Part shown: in pieces, positions 9,895 through 19,630 of the stretch | Numbering within the stretch: the first letter of the stretch is position 1 | How the letters are laid out: each line of letters starts with the position of its first letter | From: Chryseobacterium sp. G0186 | GTDB lineage: Bacteria; Bacteroidota; Bacteroidia; Flavobacteriales; Weeksellaceae | Direction of reading: 5' to 3' | Length of the DNA stretch: 64,000 nt | NCBI RefSeq assembly: GCF_003815675.1 | Contig: NZ_CP033918.1 | Coordinates: 2,542,001-2,606,000, forward strand | Program-made: the position numbers and the translations under genes | Notes under the pieces: model-generated | Told to the model about the DNA's origin: nothing | The model's input: the letters and a program-made list of their open reading frames with translations, nothing else | The model's database searches: none

Positions 9895-9924
9895 CAACCA
9901 GACTACTTTCAAATAGTCTGGTTG
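9895..9924 (-). terminator. Terminator-like hairpin after 9957-10625
   Basis: 11-bp perfect stem CAACCAGACTA (9895-9905) / TAGTCTGGTTG (9914-9924) with an 8-nt loop, 33 bp past the stop of the last small secreted protein. The following minus-strand sequence is only moderately T-rich. Confidence 0.7.
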
Positions 9925-9956
9925 TTCTAAGAATACATAAATCTTCTTATTTTATA

Positions 9957-10625
9957 TTAAAAGCCCGATGGCTTATTGATCGTTTGCGTAGAACCGTTAG
10001 TTCCTCCCAGATCAGCATTAACATCACCAATATTATGCTTGGTAATAAGTCTTTTATATGCCATCAAGTAAAGATCTACCGTAAAGTTGTTATAAACCCT
10101 GGATGGACCACCAGCAATATTGGCAATAATTCTACTATCTGTAAATCTTGCCTTTATGTGCCAGGTTCCATTGCTCTTGAATGCAATAACATCAGGAGAT
10201 CCCTGTTTATTATCATTATTCCCATTGTCTCCATAGTCAAGCATTACATTTGTATTGCCGTTATCAAGCCTAAATGAATAATTATGAAGAATAACCAAGA
10301 AGTTGTTTGCATCAATTTTAGTATCATAATCAGTAATTCCCAATCCTGACACTCCGGTTAATGAAAGTTTGATATAGTTAAATAGTCCACTGCTTTCCTG
10401 GTTGGGATCATACAACTGCATTGCATTTTCTGAGGTTGCCAAAAAGCTTCCTCCCGTCATGGTAGGTTCTCCCGGATTTCGAAGATATAAAGTGTTTGTA
10501 TATGTCTTTCCGTTTACATCAAGGGTTTCTGTAGGTTTATCTGTTTTGATTCCTACTTTACCAATCTGAGCATTCATCATAATTCCCAGACCTATCATTA
10601 TTGTAATATAAATTTTTCTTCTCAT
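9957..10625 (-). CDS. Small secreted protein with VGIxTxxPTETLDVNG start
   Basis: 222 residues. Signal peptide MRRKIYITIMIGLGIMMNAQ, then IGKVGIKTDKPTETLDVNGKTYTN, the mature start shared by flavobacterial surface proteins. The remainder is beta-rich with patterns such as DTKIDANNFLVILHNY and GTWHIKARF. Closely spaced (6 bp) third gene of a three-gene set with 10632-11273 and 11286-11906, which share the same size and layout (KFLVVI/KYVVAI motif, W-x-L near the C-terminus). Function unknown; structural paralogues probably work together on the surface. Confidence 0.8.
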   Translation of the reverse strand: MRRKIYITIMIGLGIMMNAQIGKVGIKTDKPTETLDVNGKTYTNTLYLRNPGEPTMTGGSFLATSENAMQLYDPNQESSGLFNYIKLSLTGVSGLGITDYDTKIDANNFLVILHNYSFRLDNGNTNVMLDYGDNGNNDNKQGSPDVIAFKSNGTWHIKARFTDSRIIANIAGGPSRVYNNFTVDLYLMAYKRLITKHNIGDVNADLGGTNGSTQTINKPSGF

Positions 10626-10631
10626 ATTTTT

Positions 10632-11273
10632 TTATTGAAGCCCTAGAGGCGTATTGGTTGATACTCCTGAAAAAGAAGACGCAGCAGAAACTGAACCTGT
10701 AAATGTTCCCCAGTCTTTTACCAGTGATTTCTCAAATACATTTAAAGTAAGAGTCCAGGTTCCGTTTTCTCCAGAAGTGGTACCAGCTCCTTTAAAGCTT
10801 AAATTAATTGCCTGATAATTTTTCCCACCATTTGCTATTTTTGTGACTTCTGTAGAATAGGCACCGTAGGATTTGGGATTTGTAGAGGTATTTGCAGCAG
10901 ATATTGCTCCACTAAACACAGCACCTGTAATGGCTACCACATATTTATCTGCATCCAATCCTGTGTTCAGGTTTATTACTTCATCCTGCCTTACATTCTT
11001 CAAAATAACCCTGTACATATTCACCGGTGCTACATTACGAAGAGTAATATCAAGTAACTTAACCTTTCCTACTGGTGAAGTATCTTTTGAACGGGTAAGC
11101 AATAAATAGTTTCCTTTTGCCGTTGTATTTTCGGTATCTATTAAATAAGATTCAACTAATGTTTCTCCTTCTACTTCCAGCGCTCCTTTTGGATTTGCAG
11201 TATTAATTCCAACCTGTGCTTTCATTCCTAAAGAAACAGTAGATAAAAGGAATATCGCGATAATTTTTTTCAT
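10632..11273 (-). CDS. Small secreted protein, middle gene of three-gene set
   Basis: 213 residues. Signal peptide MKKIIAIFLLSTVSLGMKAQ, then VGINTANPKGALEVEGE. Beta-rich body with DADKYVVAITGAVF and GTWTLTLNVFEKSL, which parallel positions in both neighbours. Spacing is 12 bp to the upstream gene and 6 bp to the downstream gene, so one transcript is likely. No anchor or T9SS tag is seen. Family not recognised beyond the common N-terminal motif; role unknown. Confidence 0.8.
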   Translation of the reverse strand: MKKIIAIFLLSTVSLGMKAQVGINTANPKGALEVEGETLVESYLIDTENTTAKGNYLLLTRSKDTSPVGKVKLLDITLRNVAPVNMYRVILKNVRQDEVINLNTGLDADKYVVAITGAVFSGAISAANTSTNPKSYGAYSTEVTKIANGGKNYQAINLSFKGAGTTSGENGTWTLTLNVFEKSLVKDWGTFTGSVSAASSFSGVSTNTPLGLQ

Positions 11274-11285
11274 GACTGTATTTGT

Positions 11286-11906
11286 TTATTGAATTAAAGG
11301 AGCCGCTGCTGCACCTGTTGTAGAAGCTTTAAGATCTTGGGTTGAATTTACTTCCTTGGCATATGATCTGTCATAAACCAGTAAGTTCAGTGTCCACTCT
11401 CCTGTGGGCAATGATGGGGCCGGTGAAAATCCTTCGTAGTCTGCTTTCAACTTCCATGTTCCACCTGAAGAATAGGCAAAAATCTGAGGAACCGGAGTTA
11501 ACCAGTCAGCAGTATTGGTTCTTATAGGTTGGGTAAATCCAAAAGAGGAAATTACCACCAGAAATTTTTGGGAGTTAATCTTAGTATCATACTGGTTTAC
11601 CCAGTCTTTATCTGAAGGATCACAGGTAATTTTAAACTGAATAATATTAATGGGTGCCGGTGAATTAGGTACAAAAGAATCATTGTATGCCGTAATCTTA
11701 TTTTCCGGAGCCGGAGATTTAATAATAAATGTATAGTTCTCATCAGCACCAAGCTTTTCCATCGGCTTCTTGAAAACCATTCCGGAAGTCTTCATCGTAC
11801 CGTTAACCGTAAGTTCCTTTTCAGGTCTTGTTGTATTGATACCAACTTGAGCACTTGCCGATACTGCTGAACCTATTAAAAGGATCATCGAAATAATTTT
11901 TGTCAT
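11286..11906 (-). CDS. Small secreted protein, first gene of three-gene set
   Basis: 206 residues. Signal peptide MTKIISMILLIGSAVSASAQ, then VGINTTRPEKELTVNGTMKTSGM. Later motifs YDTKINSQKFLVVISSFGF and GEWTLNLLVYDRSYAKE align with the two downstream paralogues. The gene opens the set, which is inserted between nusG and rplK. I see no consensus promoter upstream. Function unknown. Confidence 0.8.
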   Translation of the reverse strand: MTKIISMILLIGSAVSASAQVGINTTRPEKELTVNGTMKTSGMVFKKPMEKLGADENYTFIIKSPAPENKITAYNDSFVPNSPAPINIIQFKITCDPSDKDWVNQYDTKINSQKFLVVISSFGFTQPIRTNTADWLTPVPQIFAYSSGGTWKLKADYEGFSPAPSLPTGEWTLNLLVYDRSYAKEVNSTQDLKASTTGAAAAPLIQ

Positions 11907-12392
11907 TGTGTAGGCTATGTGTTTACTTAAAAAAAACTTTATTATCCATAGCTTAGCTATAGCATCTTCAGTTTTTAAAACAAAAACACAAAAATGCTTT
12001 ATACATCTGCAAGCGATGCATTTATTTAGAATAATAAAAAGTTTTTTGGATTAATTGCTAAAGAAGTTACAATAAGCATGCCATGAAAGGCCAATTAGAC
12101 ATTAGAAAAGCCCTTGAATACAGGAAAAACACGCCTTATCCCAAACACGTGATTATTATATGCAAGCTAAGCACTGTCCAGAAGCATGATACGCATGCCC
12201 AATAATTTTATTTTTGATAAAATATTTTTTAAAAATTTATGAAAAATAAAATAACAAGGATAAATAACAAGCTATTTTTTCGATATTCGCATATTTCAAG
12301 AAAAAAAACATCTCTAATATCGGATGATTATTAAAGGTTTTCTACAGGTAATGAAGAATGGTAGTGGATGAGATTCGGAGCTTCCTGTAAAC
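11907..12392. other. Non-coding stretch upstream of the secreted three-gene set
   Basis: About 490 bp of AT-rich DNA. No open frame of interest, no TAnnTTTG promoter and no long repeat was found on either strand. It presumably holds the promoter for 11906-9957, but in a form I cannot recognise. Confidence 0.45.
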
Positions 12393-12424
12393 AAAAAAAG
12401 ACCGCTTTTAAAAAGCGGTCTTTT
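12393..12424 (-). terminator. Terminator after nusG
   Basis: Stem AAAAGACCGCTTTT / AAAAGCGGTCTTTT centred near 12410, with an A-run on one side and a T-run on the other, 20 bp past the nusG stop. It closes the secE-nusG transcript before the secreted genes. Confidence 0.88.
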
Positions 12425-12443
12425 GTATCTTTATAAGTAATTA

Positions 12444-12986
12444 TTATACTTTTTCTACCTGCATATAGCTTAACTCCATTGGAGTTTTTCTACCGAAGAT
12501 CAATACAGAAACTTCAATTTTCTTTTTGTCTTCAAGGATTTTCTCAACTGTACCATTGAAACCGTTGAAAGGACCATCGATCACTTTTACGTTTTCACCT
12601 ACTACATATGGAATCTCAACATCGCTTGCAAATTCTGAAAGTTCATCCATTCTTCCAAGCATTCTGTTCACTTCAGATTTTCTCATTGGAACAGGATCTC
12701 CACCTTTTGTTAAACTTAAGAAAGAAATAACTCCAGGGATGTTTTTGATAGCGTGAGGAATCTCTCCCATCAGATCAGCTTCAATCATTAAGTATCCAGG
12801 ATAGTAAGGCTTTTCCTTAGGAACTTTTTTACCGTTTCTAATTTGGATAACCTTTTCCATAGGAATAACCACTTGAGTAACGTACTGCTCAAACCCTAGA
12901 CGTTTGATTTCTGTCTCAATATAGTTTTTCACTTTATTTTCCTGTCCGCTGATAGCTTTCAGCACATACCATTTCAATTCGCTCAT
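12444..12986 (-). CDS. nusG: Transcription termination/antitermination factor NusG
   Basis: 180 residues. The NGN domain begins MSELKWYVLKAISGQENKVK and carries PYYPGYLMIEADL; the C-terminal KOW domain contains VKVIDGPFNGFNGTVEKI. It binds RNA polymerase and couples it to Rho or the ribosome. It lies 19 bp downstream of secE, the classic pair. Unusually it is not followed by rplK but by a terminator. Confidence 0.97.
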   Translation of the reverse strand: MSELKWYVLKAISGQENKVKNYIETEIKRLGFEQYVTQVVIPMEKVIQIRNGKKVPKEKPYYPGYLMIEADLMGEIPHAIKNIPGVISFLSLTKGGDPVPMRKSEVNRMLGRMDELSEFASDVEIPYVVGENVKVIDGPFNGFNGTVEKILEDKKKIEVSVLIFGRKTPMELSYMQVEKV

Positions 12987-13005
12987 TATGGGAAAATACT
13001 TTTAA

Positions 13006-13212
13006 TTAATTGAACAAGTTGATTAGCATTCCAATGATGTTGCTGATTGCTTTTGAAAACAATTCATCAACTCCAAAAGTAAATAGTGCCAGAATAACTG
13101 TCGCAATAGTCACTACAATTGTAGAAGACTGAAGGTCAGCCCATTTTGGCCATTCAACTTTATGTCTAAATTCGTTATAAGAACCTTTTAAAAAATCGAC
13201 AAATGAACTCAT
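13006..13212 (-). CDS. secE: Preprotein translocase subunit SecE
   Basis: 68 residues, the short single-span form. The cytoplasmic helix has EFRHKVEWPKW (the conserved VxWP motif), followed by one membrane segment (about residues 30-60). It stabilises SecY in the Sec channel. It is placed directly after tRNA-Trp and before nusG, as in most bacteria. Confidence 0.95.
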   Translation of the reverse strand: MSSFVDFLKGSYNEFRHKVEWPKWADLQSSTIVVTIATVILALFTFGVDELFSKAISNIIGMLINLFN

Positions 13213-13224
13213 AATTTATATTTG

Positions 13225-13295
13225 CACGGGCACAAGGATTCGAACCCTGATCAACGGTTTTGGAGACCGGTATCCTACCATTGGACGATGCCCGT
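13225..13295 (-). tRNA. tRNA-Trp (CCA anticodon)
   Basis: 71 nt. Acceptor stem ACGGGCA/TGCCCGT, T-loop GGTTCGAATCC, anticodon loop CTCCAAA giving CCA. The 3' CCA is not encoded. It sits between tuf and secE as in other flavobacteria. Confidence 0.96.
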
Positions 13296-13301
13296 AGATA
13301 A

Positions 13302-13333
13302 AAAGCTTCCGAGAGTTTCCTTTCGGAAGCTTT
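13302..13333 (-). terminator. Hairpin between tuf and tRNA-Trp
   Basis: 11-bp stem AAAGCTTCCGA (13302-13312) / TCGGAAGCTTT (13323-13333). Position and stem suit a tuf terminator, though only a short T-run follows on the minus strand; a processing hairpin is also possible. Confidence 0.65.
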
Positions 13334-13349
13334 ATTTATTTTAAGATGA

Positions 13350-14561
13350 TTAGTCTAAGATTTCAGTAACCTGACCTGAACCAACTGTTCTACCTCCTTC
13401 TCTGATCGCAAATCTAAGACCTACGTTAAGAGCGATTGGTTGTAACAATTCTACAGTGATCTCTAAGTTATCACCAGGCATTACCATTTCTACACCTTCT
13501 GGTAAGAAGATCTCACCTGTAACGTCAGTAGTTCTTACGTAGAACTGAGGACGGTACTTGTTGTGGAATGGAGTGTGACGTCCACCTTCTTCCTTAGAAA
13601 GGATATAAACAGAAGCTTTGAATTTTTTGTGTGGCTTAACAGAATCTTTCTTAGCGATTACCATACCTCTCTTGATGTCAGTTTTTTCAATACCTCTCAA
13701 CAATAGACCTACGTTATCTCCAGCTTCACCTCTGTCAAGGATTTTTCTGAACATCTCAACTCCTGTAATAGTAGAAGTTAATTTTTCTTCACCCATACCG
13801 ATGATATCAACAGGATCACCTGTATTGATAATACCAGCTTCAATTCTACCAGTTGCAACAGTACCTCTACCTGTAATAGAGAATACGTCTTCGATTGGCA
13901 TCAAGAATGGCTTATCAGTATCTCTTGGTGGTTGCTCGATCCAGTTATCAACAGCGTTCATTAATTCTTCAACGCTCTTGAACCACTTGTCTTCAGTATC
14001 AGGAGTAGCTGCTGTAGCTGCTGTAAGAGCACCTAGTGCAGAACCTTGAATTACTGGAGAGTTGTCTCCGTCAAATTCGTAAGTAGATAGTAAGTCTCTA
14101 AGCTCCATTTCAACAAGCTCTAATAACTCAGCATCATCTACCATGTCAACTTTGTTCATGAAAACAACGATTCTAGGTACATTTACCTGACGGCAAAGTA
14201 GGATATGTTCTCTAGTCTGAGGCATAGGACCGTCAGTTGCAGCACATACTACGATAGCTCCATCCATTTGAGCAGCACCAGTTACCATGTTCTTTACGTA
14301 ATCCGCGTGACCTGGACAGTCAACGTGAGCATAGTGTCTTTTTTCAGTTTCGTATTCGATGTGAGCAGTATTGATAGTAATACCTCTTTCTTTTTCTTCT
14401 GGAGCAGAGTCAATTGCAGAGAAGTCTTTTTTCTCAGCAAGACCTTTGCTAGCTAATACAGCAGAAATTGCAGCTGTAAGAGTAGTTTTACCATGGTCAA
14501 CGTGACCAATAGTACCAATGTTCAAGTGTGGTTTGTTACGATTAAACGTTTCCTTTGCCAT
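13350..14561 (-). CDS. tuf: Translation elongation factor EF-Tu
   Basis: 403 residues. The G domain shows GHVDHGKTT (P-loop), the switch [23 protein letters not shown] and SALGAL (G5). Domains 2 and 3 follow, ending [14 protein letters not shown]. It delivers aminoacyl-tRNA to the ribosome. Only one tuf copy is in the window. Upstream is a TAnnTTTG promoter; downstream come tRNA-Trp, secE and nusG on the same strand. Confidence 0.98.
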   Translation of the reverse strand: MAKETFNRNKPHLNIGTIGHVDHGKTTLTAAISAVLASKGLAEKKDFSAIDSAPEEKERGITINTAHIEYETEKRHYAHVDCPGHADYVKNMVTGAAQMDGAIVVCAATDGPMPQTREHILLCRQVNVPRIVVFMNKVDMVDDAELLELVEMELRDLLSTYEFDGDNSPVIQGSALGALTAATAATPDTEDKWFKSVEELMNAVDNWIEQPPRDTDKPFLMPIEDVFSITGRGTVATGRIEAGIINTGDPVDIIGMGEEKLTSTITGVEMFRKILDRGEAGDNVGLLLRGIEKTDIKRGMVIAKKDSVKPHKKFKASVYILSKEEGGRHTPFHNKYRPQFYVRTTDVTGEIFLPEGVEMVMPGDNLEITVELLQPIALNVGLRFAIREGGRTVGSGQVTEILD

Positions 14562-14603
14562 GATTTAAATTATTTATTTATTGTTTTTCAAATTTTCGGT
14601 GTG

Positions 14604-14631
14604 CAAATATAATGATTTTTTAAATACCAAA
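14604..14631 (-). promoter_or_regulatory. Probable tuf promoter
   Basis: On the minus strand TATATTTG (14611-14604) is a full TAnnTTTG -7 match. TTTG occurs 16 nt upstream (14631-14628), shorter than the usual 19-21 spacing, so the -33 assignment is less sure. Leader length is about 40 nt. Confidence 0.6.
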
Positions 14632-14882
14632 ATCTTTTTATTGGAAAAAAATTCAATATTTGCATCCAATGAAACACAAACATTATATTTCAACGTATTG
14701 AGACTGCAAATTTACACATTTTTCTGCATTAAAAAAATCCTTAGAAACGTTTTATTAAAAATATAAACTATCTTACTAATTATGAATGTAATAAGTAGGT
14801 GAAAAAATAAGATGTCAACATTTCAGTAAATCCATTCTCCTTTTTTTCTCGTAAATATAGAATAACAACTAAAATTAGTATT
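14632..14882. other. Divergent intergenic region tuf / 14883
   Basis: AT-rich. Short frames here look random. It should contain the promoter for the plus-strand DUF4394 gene, but no clear consensus is visible. Confidence 0.4.
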
Positions 14883-16382
14883 ATGAGAAAACTATTACAC
14901 ATGTACTTGGCAGTTTTTGCCGTTGTAATCTTGTTTTCGTGTGACAATTCAGACGAAAATAATAGGTCAGAAAACATTCCTCAAGGTCCGGATCTTATGG
15001 TTTATGGAATAACAGCAATGAACGAGCTTGTTTATTTCAATTCCAATAATCCAAAAAACTTTACCTCAAAAACCACTGTAACAGGTATTTTATCAGGAGA
15101 AAAATTATTAAGTATAGATTTCAGACCTGCAACAGGAGAATTGTATGCATTGTCCAATGCCAGTAAATTATATATCATCAATACATCCAATGCTTCAGCA
15201 AGAGCTGTAAGCTCAACAGCTTTTACACCCTCGATCTCGGGGACAATAGCTTCTATTGATTTCAATCCTACCGTTGACAGAATTCGCTTGGTGAGTAATA
15301 CGGGGCAAAACCTACGTTTACATCCTGAAACGGGTGCCATTGCCGCTACTGATTCTAATATTAACGGAGCAGGAAGTCCATCAATAACAGGAGTAGCTTA
15401 TACAAACAGTAAGGCGGGAGCTACCTCAACTATACTCTATGATATTGATCCGACGTTAGGAAAATTATATAAACAAGATCCTCCCAACAACGGAACCTTA
15501 GTGGAAGTAGGCAGCTTGGGAACTACTTTTACAGGACAAACTGCTTTTGATATTAAATATGATAATAGTATCGCTTTATTGACTTTCAATGATAAATTGC
15601 ATGTTCTGGATCTGAATAATGGAAAGGCAACTCCTATAGGATCACTTCAACAGGGTGTTATAGATCTTGCTATTCCTACAGAACCGGTAGCTTATGCTAT
15701 TGACAATTCAAATAATCTTCAAATTTTCAACCCTAATAGTCCGATGCCTGTTTCCAAGACTGTTGGAGGATTACAAAGCGGCGAGAGTATTTTAGGGATA
15801 GATTTTCGCCCTGTAAACGGACAATTGTATGCATTAGGAAGTTCAAGCAGAATTTATACCATCAATTTGGGAACAGGTGCTGCTACTGCTGTCAATTCTT
15901 CGCCTTTTTCAACTTTACTTTCCGGAACTGATTTTGGTTTTGATTTCAATCCTACCGTAGATAGAATAAGGATAGTGAGTAATACAGGGCAGAATCTTCG
16001 ACTCAATCCTAATGACGGAACCATTGCAGCCGTAGATCTCACATTAAATCCGGGAAGTCCTATGATAAGTGCAGCAGCTTATATTAATAATTTTGCAGGA
16101 GCCACCTCTACAACTCTATTTGTAATTGATCATAACACAGATAAATTATATCAGCAAAACCCGCCTAATAACGGCACATTAGTAGAAACAGGTTCTTTAG
16201 GAATTAATATTGCCAATACCAATGGTTTTGATATTGGAAGCATGAGCCAAAAAGCCTATTTAATGGCCTCAGTAGGTTCATCTACAAAAATTTATACTAT
16301 TAATATTACAACAGGAGCTGCCACTCCAGCTTCCGATTATCCTAATGCTGTAAAAGCTTTTACAATGGGATTAGGATTTTAA
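14883..16382 (+). CDS. DUF4394-type lipoprotein, two tandem beta-propeller-like halves
   Basis: 499 residues. The N-terminus MRKLLHMYLAVFAVVILFSCD has a lipobox (LFSC), so a lipoprotein. Two homologous halves (about 40-262 and 268-499) each contain IDFRPxxGxLYAL, FNPTVDRIRxVSNTGQNLRLxP, GATSTxLxxID and QxPPNNGTLVExGSLG, the pattern of DUF4394 proteins. The repeats resemble blade-like beta structure; enzymatic residues are not apparent. It is transcribed alone, convergent to the efflux operon. Exact role unknown. Confidence 0.88.
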   Translation: MRKLLHMYLAVFAVVILFSCDNSDENNRSENIPQGPDLMVYGITAMNELVYFNSNNPKNFTSKTTVTGILSGEKLLSIDFRPATGELYALSNASKLYIINTSNASARAVSSTAFTPSISGTIASIDFNPTVDRIRLVSNTGQNLRLHPETGAIAATDSNINGAGSPSITGVAYTNSKAGATSTILYDIDPTLGKLYKQDPPNNGTLVEVGSLGTTFTGQTAFDIKYDNSIALLTFNDKLHVLDLNNGKATPIGSLQQGVIDLAIPTEPVAYAIDNSNNLQIFNPNSPMPVSKTVGGLQSGESILGIDFRPVNGQLYALGSSSRIYTINLGTGAATAVNSSPFSTLLSGTDFGFDFNPTVDRIRIVSNTGQNLRLNPNDGTIAAVDLTLNPGSPMISAAAYINNFAGATSTTLFVIDHNTDKLYQQNPPNNGTLVETGSLGINIANTNGFDIGSMSQKAYLMASVGSSTKIYTINITTGAATPASDYPNAVKAFTMGLGF

Positions 16383-16415
16383 TCTTCAACTCATCCTATT
16401 TTATTTCAATAATGG

Positions 16416-16448
16416 AGAAGCGCGGAAAACAAAGTTTTCCGCGCTTCT
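16416..16448. terminator. Bidirectional hairpin between convergent genes
   Basis: 15-bp perfect stem AGAAGCGCGGAAAAC (16416-16430) / GTTTTCCGCGCTTCT (16434-16448) with a 3-nt loop. It lies between the stops of the DUF4394 gene (plus) and the RND pump (minus). There is no long T-run on either side. Confidence 0.75.
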
Positions 16449-16471
16449 GACTAATATAAATGAAAGATAAT

Positions 16472-19400
16472 TTAGATCTGACGTAGTTTTTTGGTTCTAT
16501 TGAAGATCCAGAAAATAATTGGAAAAATAAGTAAGGTAAGTACCGTTGCTGTAATAAGTCCACCAATAATGACAATCGCTAAGGGTTTTTGAGATTCTGA
16601 ACCGATTCCTGTAGACAATGCTGCCGGCATTAATCCAATGGACGCCATAAGAGCAGTCATAATAACGGGTCTAGTTCTTGACTTCACCCCATTTAATATG
16701 GCCGTGTCTATATCCATTCCGTCTTTAACATTCTGGTGAAACTCTGTAATCAGTATCACCCCATTCTGTATACAAATTCCCAATAGGGCTATCATTCCTA
16801 CCCCGGCAGAGATACCAAAATTAATTCCCGTAACATGCAGGGCAATGATTCCCCCTATCAATGCAAAAGGAACATTGGCCAAAACAAGAAGAGAGTCTTT
16901 CATATTTCCAAACAGAATAAACAACAGGAAGAAAATCATCAGGATACTCACAGGAACTACCTGTGCTAATCTGTGAGAAGCACGCTGCTGGTTTTCAAAC
17001 TGACCTGTCCAGCCCACGGAATATCCGTCAGGAAGCTCAATGGTTGCTACTTTTTTCTGTGCATCAGCAATGGTACTTCCCAAGTCACGGTCACGAATTG
17101 AGAATTTTACCCCAATATATCTTTTAATATTATCTCTGTAAATAAATGCAGCTCCGTTATCTTTAACGATAGTACTGATCTCTTTTAATGGAATTTTTGC
17201 TCCATCCTGCGTAGGAACCATTAAAGCTGCAATATCATTTTCATTGGTTCTGTATTCCTGGGAATATCGAAGACGGATCGGGAATTTTCTTTCTCCATCA
17301 AACATTTCGGAAGCCGTTTTTCCTCCAAAGGCCATTTCCAATACAGCCTGTGCATCTGCCGGCATTACCCCGTAGGCCGCCATCTTATCTCTATCCAATA
17401 CAACACTTACTTCCGGCTGACCAATATTTTTTATAATTCCGGGATCTTTTACTCCCTTCACATCTTTAATTTTGGCTAAAACTTCCACAGCAAGTTTATC
17501 AAGGGTCTCCAGATTATCTCCATAAATTTTGATCCCGTTTTCAGCTTTAAAGCCTGCTACAGCTTCTGCTACGTTATCAGAAATCGGCTGGGAGTAGTTG
17601 AATGTGATTCCCTGGTAGTTTCTAAGCTTTTTATCAATTTCATTGATTAATTCATCGTAGGTGATCTTACGCTTCCATTCTTCCCTGGGCTTAAGGTTTA
17701 CTGCAAACTGTACAAATCCAAATCCATTCGGGTCTGTTCCGTCATTACTTCTTCCTGTTTGGGCCAAAACATCCGTTACTTCAGAAAAACTCATGATGTC
17801 TTTTTTCAACAGATCCGCAGTTTTTAAGGATTCTTTTAGTGAGGAACTCATTGGCATTTCTGCAGTGATCCAGAGTGAACCTTCGTTAAGCTGTGGCAGG
17901 AATTCTGTTCCCAGAAATTTCCCTGAGAATAATGTAACTGCAAGGAATGAGATAGCCACAATCATACTTGTTTTTTTATGCTTAAATGTAGTATTGAAGC
18001 CTTTTAACACAATCCTATCCCAGAAGTTGACAAACGGGTTATTTTTTTCTCTTACATTTTTATTGAGAAGAATATGGGAGAGTACAGGAACAAGGGTTAA
18101 TGTAAATATCAAAGCTCCTATCAATGCAAATCCTAGCGTAAAGGCTAATGGCGAAAACATTTTCCCCTCGACTTTCTGAAAGGAGAAAATGGGGATCAGG
18201 GAAGTAATGATGATAAGCTTTGAAAAGAAAATCGCTTTCCCCAAACCGGTTCCGGTCTGTTTGATCCAGCCTCCTTTTGCCAGCTTATTGAATTTCTCCA
18301 TTCCATATTTATGTGCTTTGTGGTCGAGCATTACAAAGAGCCCTTCCACCATGACGACGGCACCATCAATAATAATTCCAAAGTCTACCGCTCCTAATGA
18401 AAGTAAATTCGCACTCATCCCTGCCAGTTTTAAACATAAAAAGGCAAACAATAAAGATAGCGGAATGATGATGGAAACAATCAATGTTGTTCTCCAGTCT
18501 GCCATAAAGATCAAAACAATGACCGTTACCAATACAATTCCTTCAATCAGGTTATGCATTACAGTGTGTGTGGTAAAATCCATCAGGTTATCCCTGTCAT
18601 AGAAAGTGACCATTTTCACATCTTTTGGAAGAATTTTCTCGTTCAGTTCTTTAATTTTGGCCTTTACTCCTATCAAAACTTCTCTCGGATTCTCGCCTTT
18701 TCTCATGACGACAATTCCTTCTACCGTATCATCATGATTGTTTAAGGCTGCCTGCCCTACTCTAGGCATAGAGCTTTCGTGAACTTCGGCTACATTTTTA
18801 ACTAAAACCGGATTTCCACTGTCATTCTGAATGGTAATATTTCCGATATCTGTAATGGACTTCACCAAGCCAATACCTCTTACCACATAGGCCTGTCCAT
18901 TTTTTTCAATCACATCTCCTCCTACATTCAGGTTACTCTTGGTAACAGCATCATACACCTGCAGTGGCGTAAGGTTATATTTATCCAATGCTCTTGGATC
19001 AATACTCAATTCAAAAACTTTGTCCTGTCCTCCGAAAACATTAATGTCCGCAACTCCGGGTACTCCTCTTAAAGCACGGTCTATAACCCAGTTTTGCAGG
19101 GTAAGGAGTTTACGTGAATCTTTTGTCTTGCTTTCCAACGTATATCTGAAAATTTCCCCGGTGGGCCCGTAGGGTGGCTGTACTTCTGGATCTACCTCAT
19201 CAGGAAGGCTAATGGTTCTTAATTGGTTATTGACCTGATTTCTGGCAAAAGTATCGTCCACCCCATCATCAAAAAGAATTTTCACAATGGAAAGCCCAAA
19301 CATCGTTGTACTTCTCACACTTGTTTTCTTCTGAACCGGGCTCATTGCCAATTCTATGGGAGTAGTGACAAACCGTTCTACTTCTTCTGCACTACGCCCA

Positions 19401-19570
19401 TTCCATTGGGTAATAATTACAATCTGGGTATTGGTAACATCCGGAAAAGCTTCAATGGGCATATTCTTGAAACTTATAAACCCTGCAATGGCCAAAATAG
19501 CAACCCAGATAAAGGTAAACGCTTTATTTTTTAAGGAGAAAGCGATTATATTTTTTATGAATTTATTCAT
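16472..19570 (-). CDS. Heavy-metal-type RND efflux pump (CusA/CzcA family)
   Basis: 1032 residues, normal for the family. Twelve membrane spans in two groups around two large periplasmic loops. The proton-relay motif of metal RND pumps is intact: DFGIIIDGAVVMVE with Asp396, Asp402 and Glu409. The inner-membrane pump drives metal-ion export by proton antiport together with the adaptor (19631-20716) and outer-membrane channel (20721-21962). Last gene of the operon. Metal specificity (Cu/Ag or Co/Zn/Cd) cannot be set from sequence alone; the neighbouring OmpR-type two-component system recalls cusRS. Confidence 0.95.
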   Translation of the reverse strand: MNKFIKNIIAFSLKNKAFTFIWVAILAIAGFISFKNMPIEAFPDVTNTQIVIITQWNGRSAEEVERFVTTPIELAMSPVQKKTSVRSTTMFGLSIVKILFDDGVDDTFARNQVNNQLRTISLPDEVDPEVQPPYGPTGEIFRYTLESKTKDSRKLLTLQNWVIDRALRGVPGVADINVFGGQDKVFELSIDPRALDKYNLTPLQVYDAVTKSNLNVGGDVIEKNGQAYVVRGIGLVKSITDIGNITIQNDSGNPVLVKNVAEVHESSMPRVGQAALNNHDDTVEGIVVMRKGENPREVLIGVKAKIKELNEKILPKDVKMVTFYDRDNLMDFTTHTVMHNLIEGIVLVTVIVLIFMADWRTTLIVSIIIPLSLLFAFLCLKLAGMSANLLSLGAVDFGIIIDGAVVMVEGLFVMLDHKAHKYGMEKFNKLAKGGWIKQTGTGLGKAIFFSKLIIITSLIPIFSFQKVEGKMFSPLAFTLGFALIGALIFTLTLVPVLSHILLNKNVREKNNPFVNFWDRIVLKGFNTTFKHKKTSMIVAISFLAVTLFSGKFLGTEFLPQLNEGSLWITAEMPMSSSLKESLKTADLLKKDIMSFSEVTDVLAQTGRSNDGTDPNGFGFVQFAVNLKPREEWKRKITYDELINEIDKKLRNYQGITFNYSQPISDNVAEAVAGFKAENGIKIYGDNLETLDKLAVEVLAKIKDVKGVKDPGIIKNIGQPEVSVVLDRDKMAAYGVMPADAQAVLEMAFGGKTASEMFDGERKFPIRLRYSQEYRTNENDIAALMVPTQDGAKIPLKEISTIVKDNGAAFIYRDNIKRYIGVKFSIRDRDLGSTIADAQKKVATIELPDGYSVGWTGQFENQQRASHRLAQVVPVSILMIFFLLFILFGNMKDSLLVLANVPFALIGGIIALHVTGINFGISAGVGMIALLGICIQNGVILITEFHQNVKDGMDIDTAILNGVKSRTRPVIMTALMASIGLMPAALSTGIGSESQKPLAIVIIGGLITATVLTLLIFPIIFWIFNRTKKLRQI

Positions 19571-19630
19571 GATAGATAATTGATGACCTAAAAAAGCCGT
19601 TGAAAGAATTATTTTAAATCGCTACAATTT

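Noticed and set aside
14780..14977. Minus-strand open frame upstream of tuf
   Set aside because: Overlaps the start of the DUF4394 lipoprotein gene, and its sequence shows no coding character.
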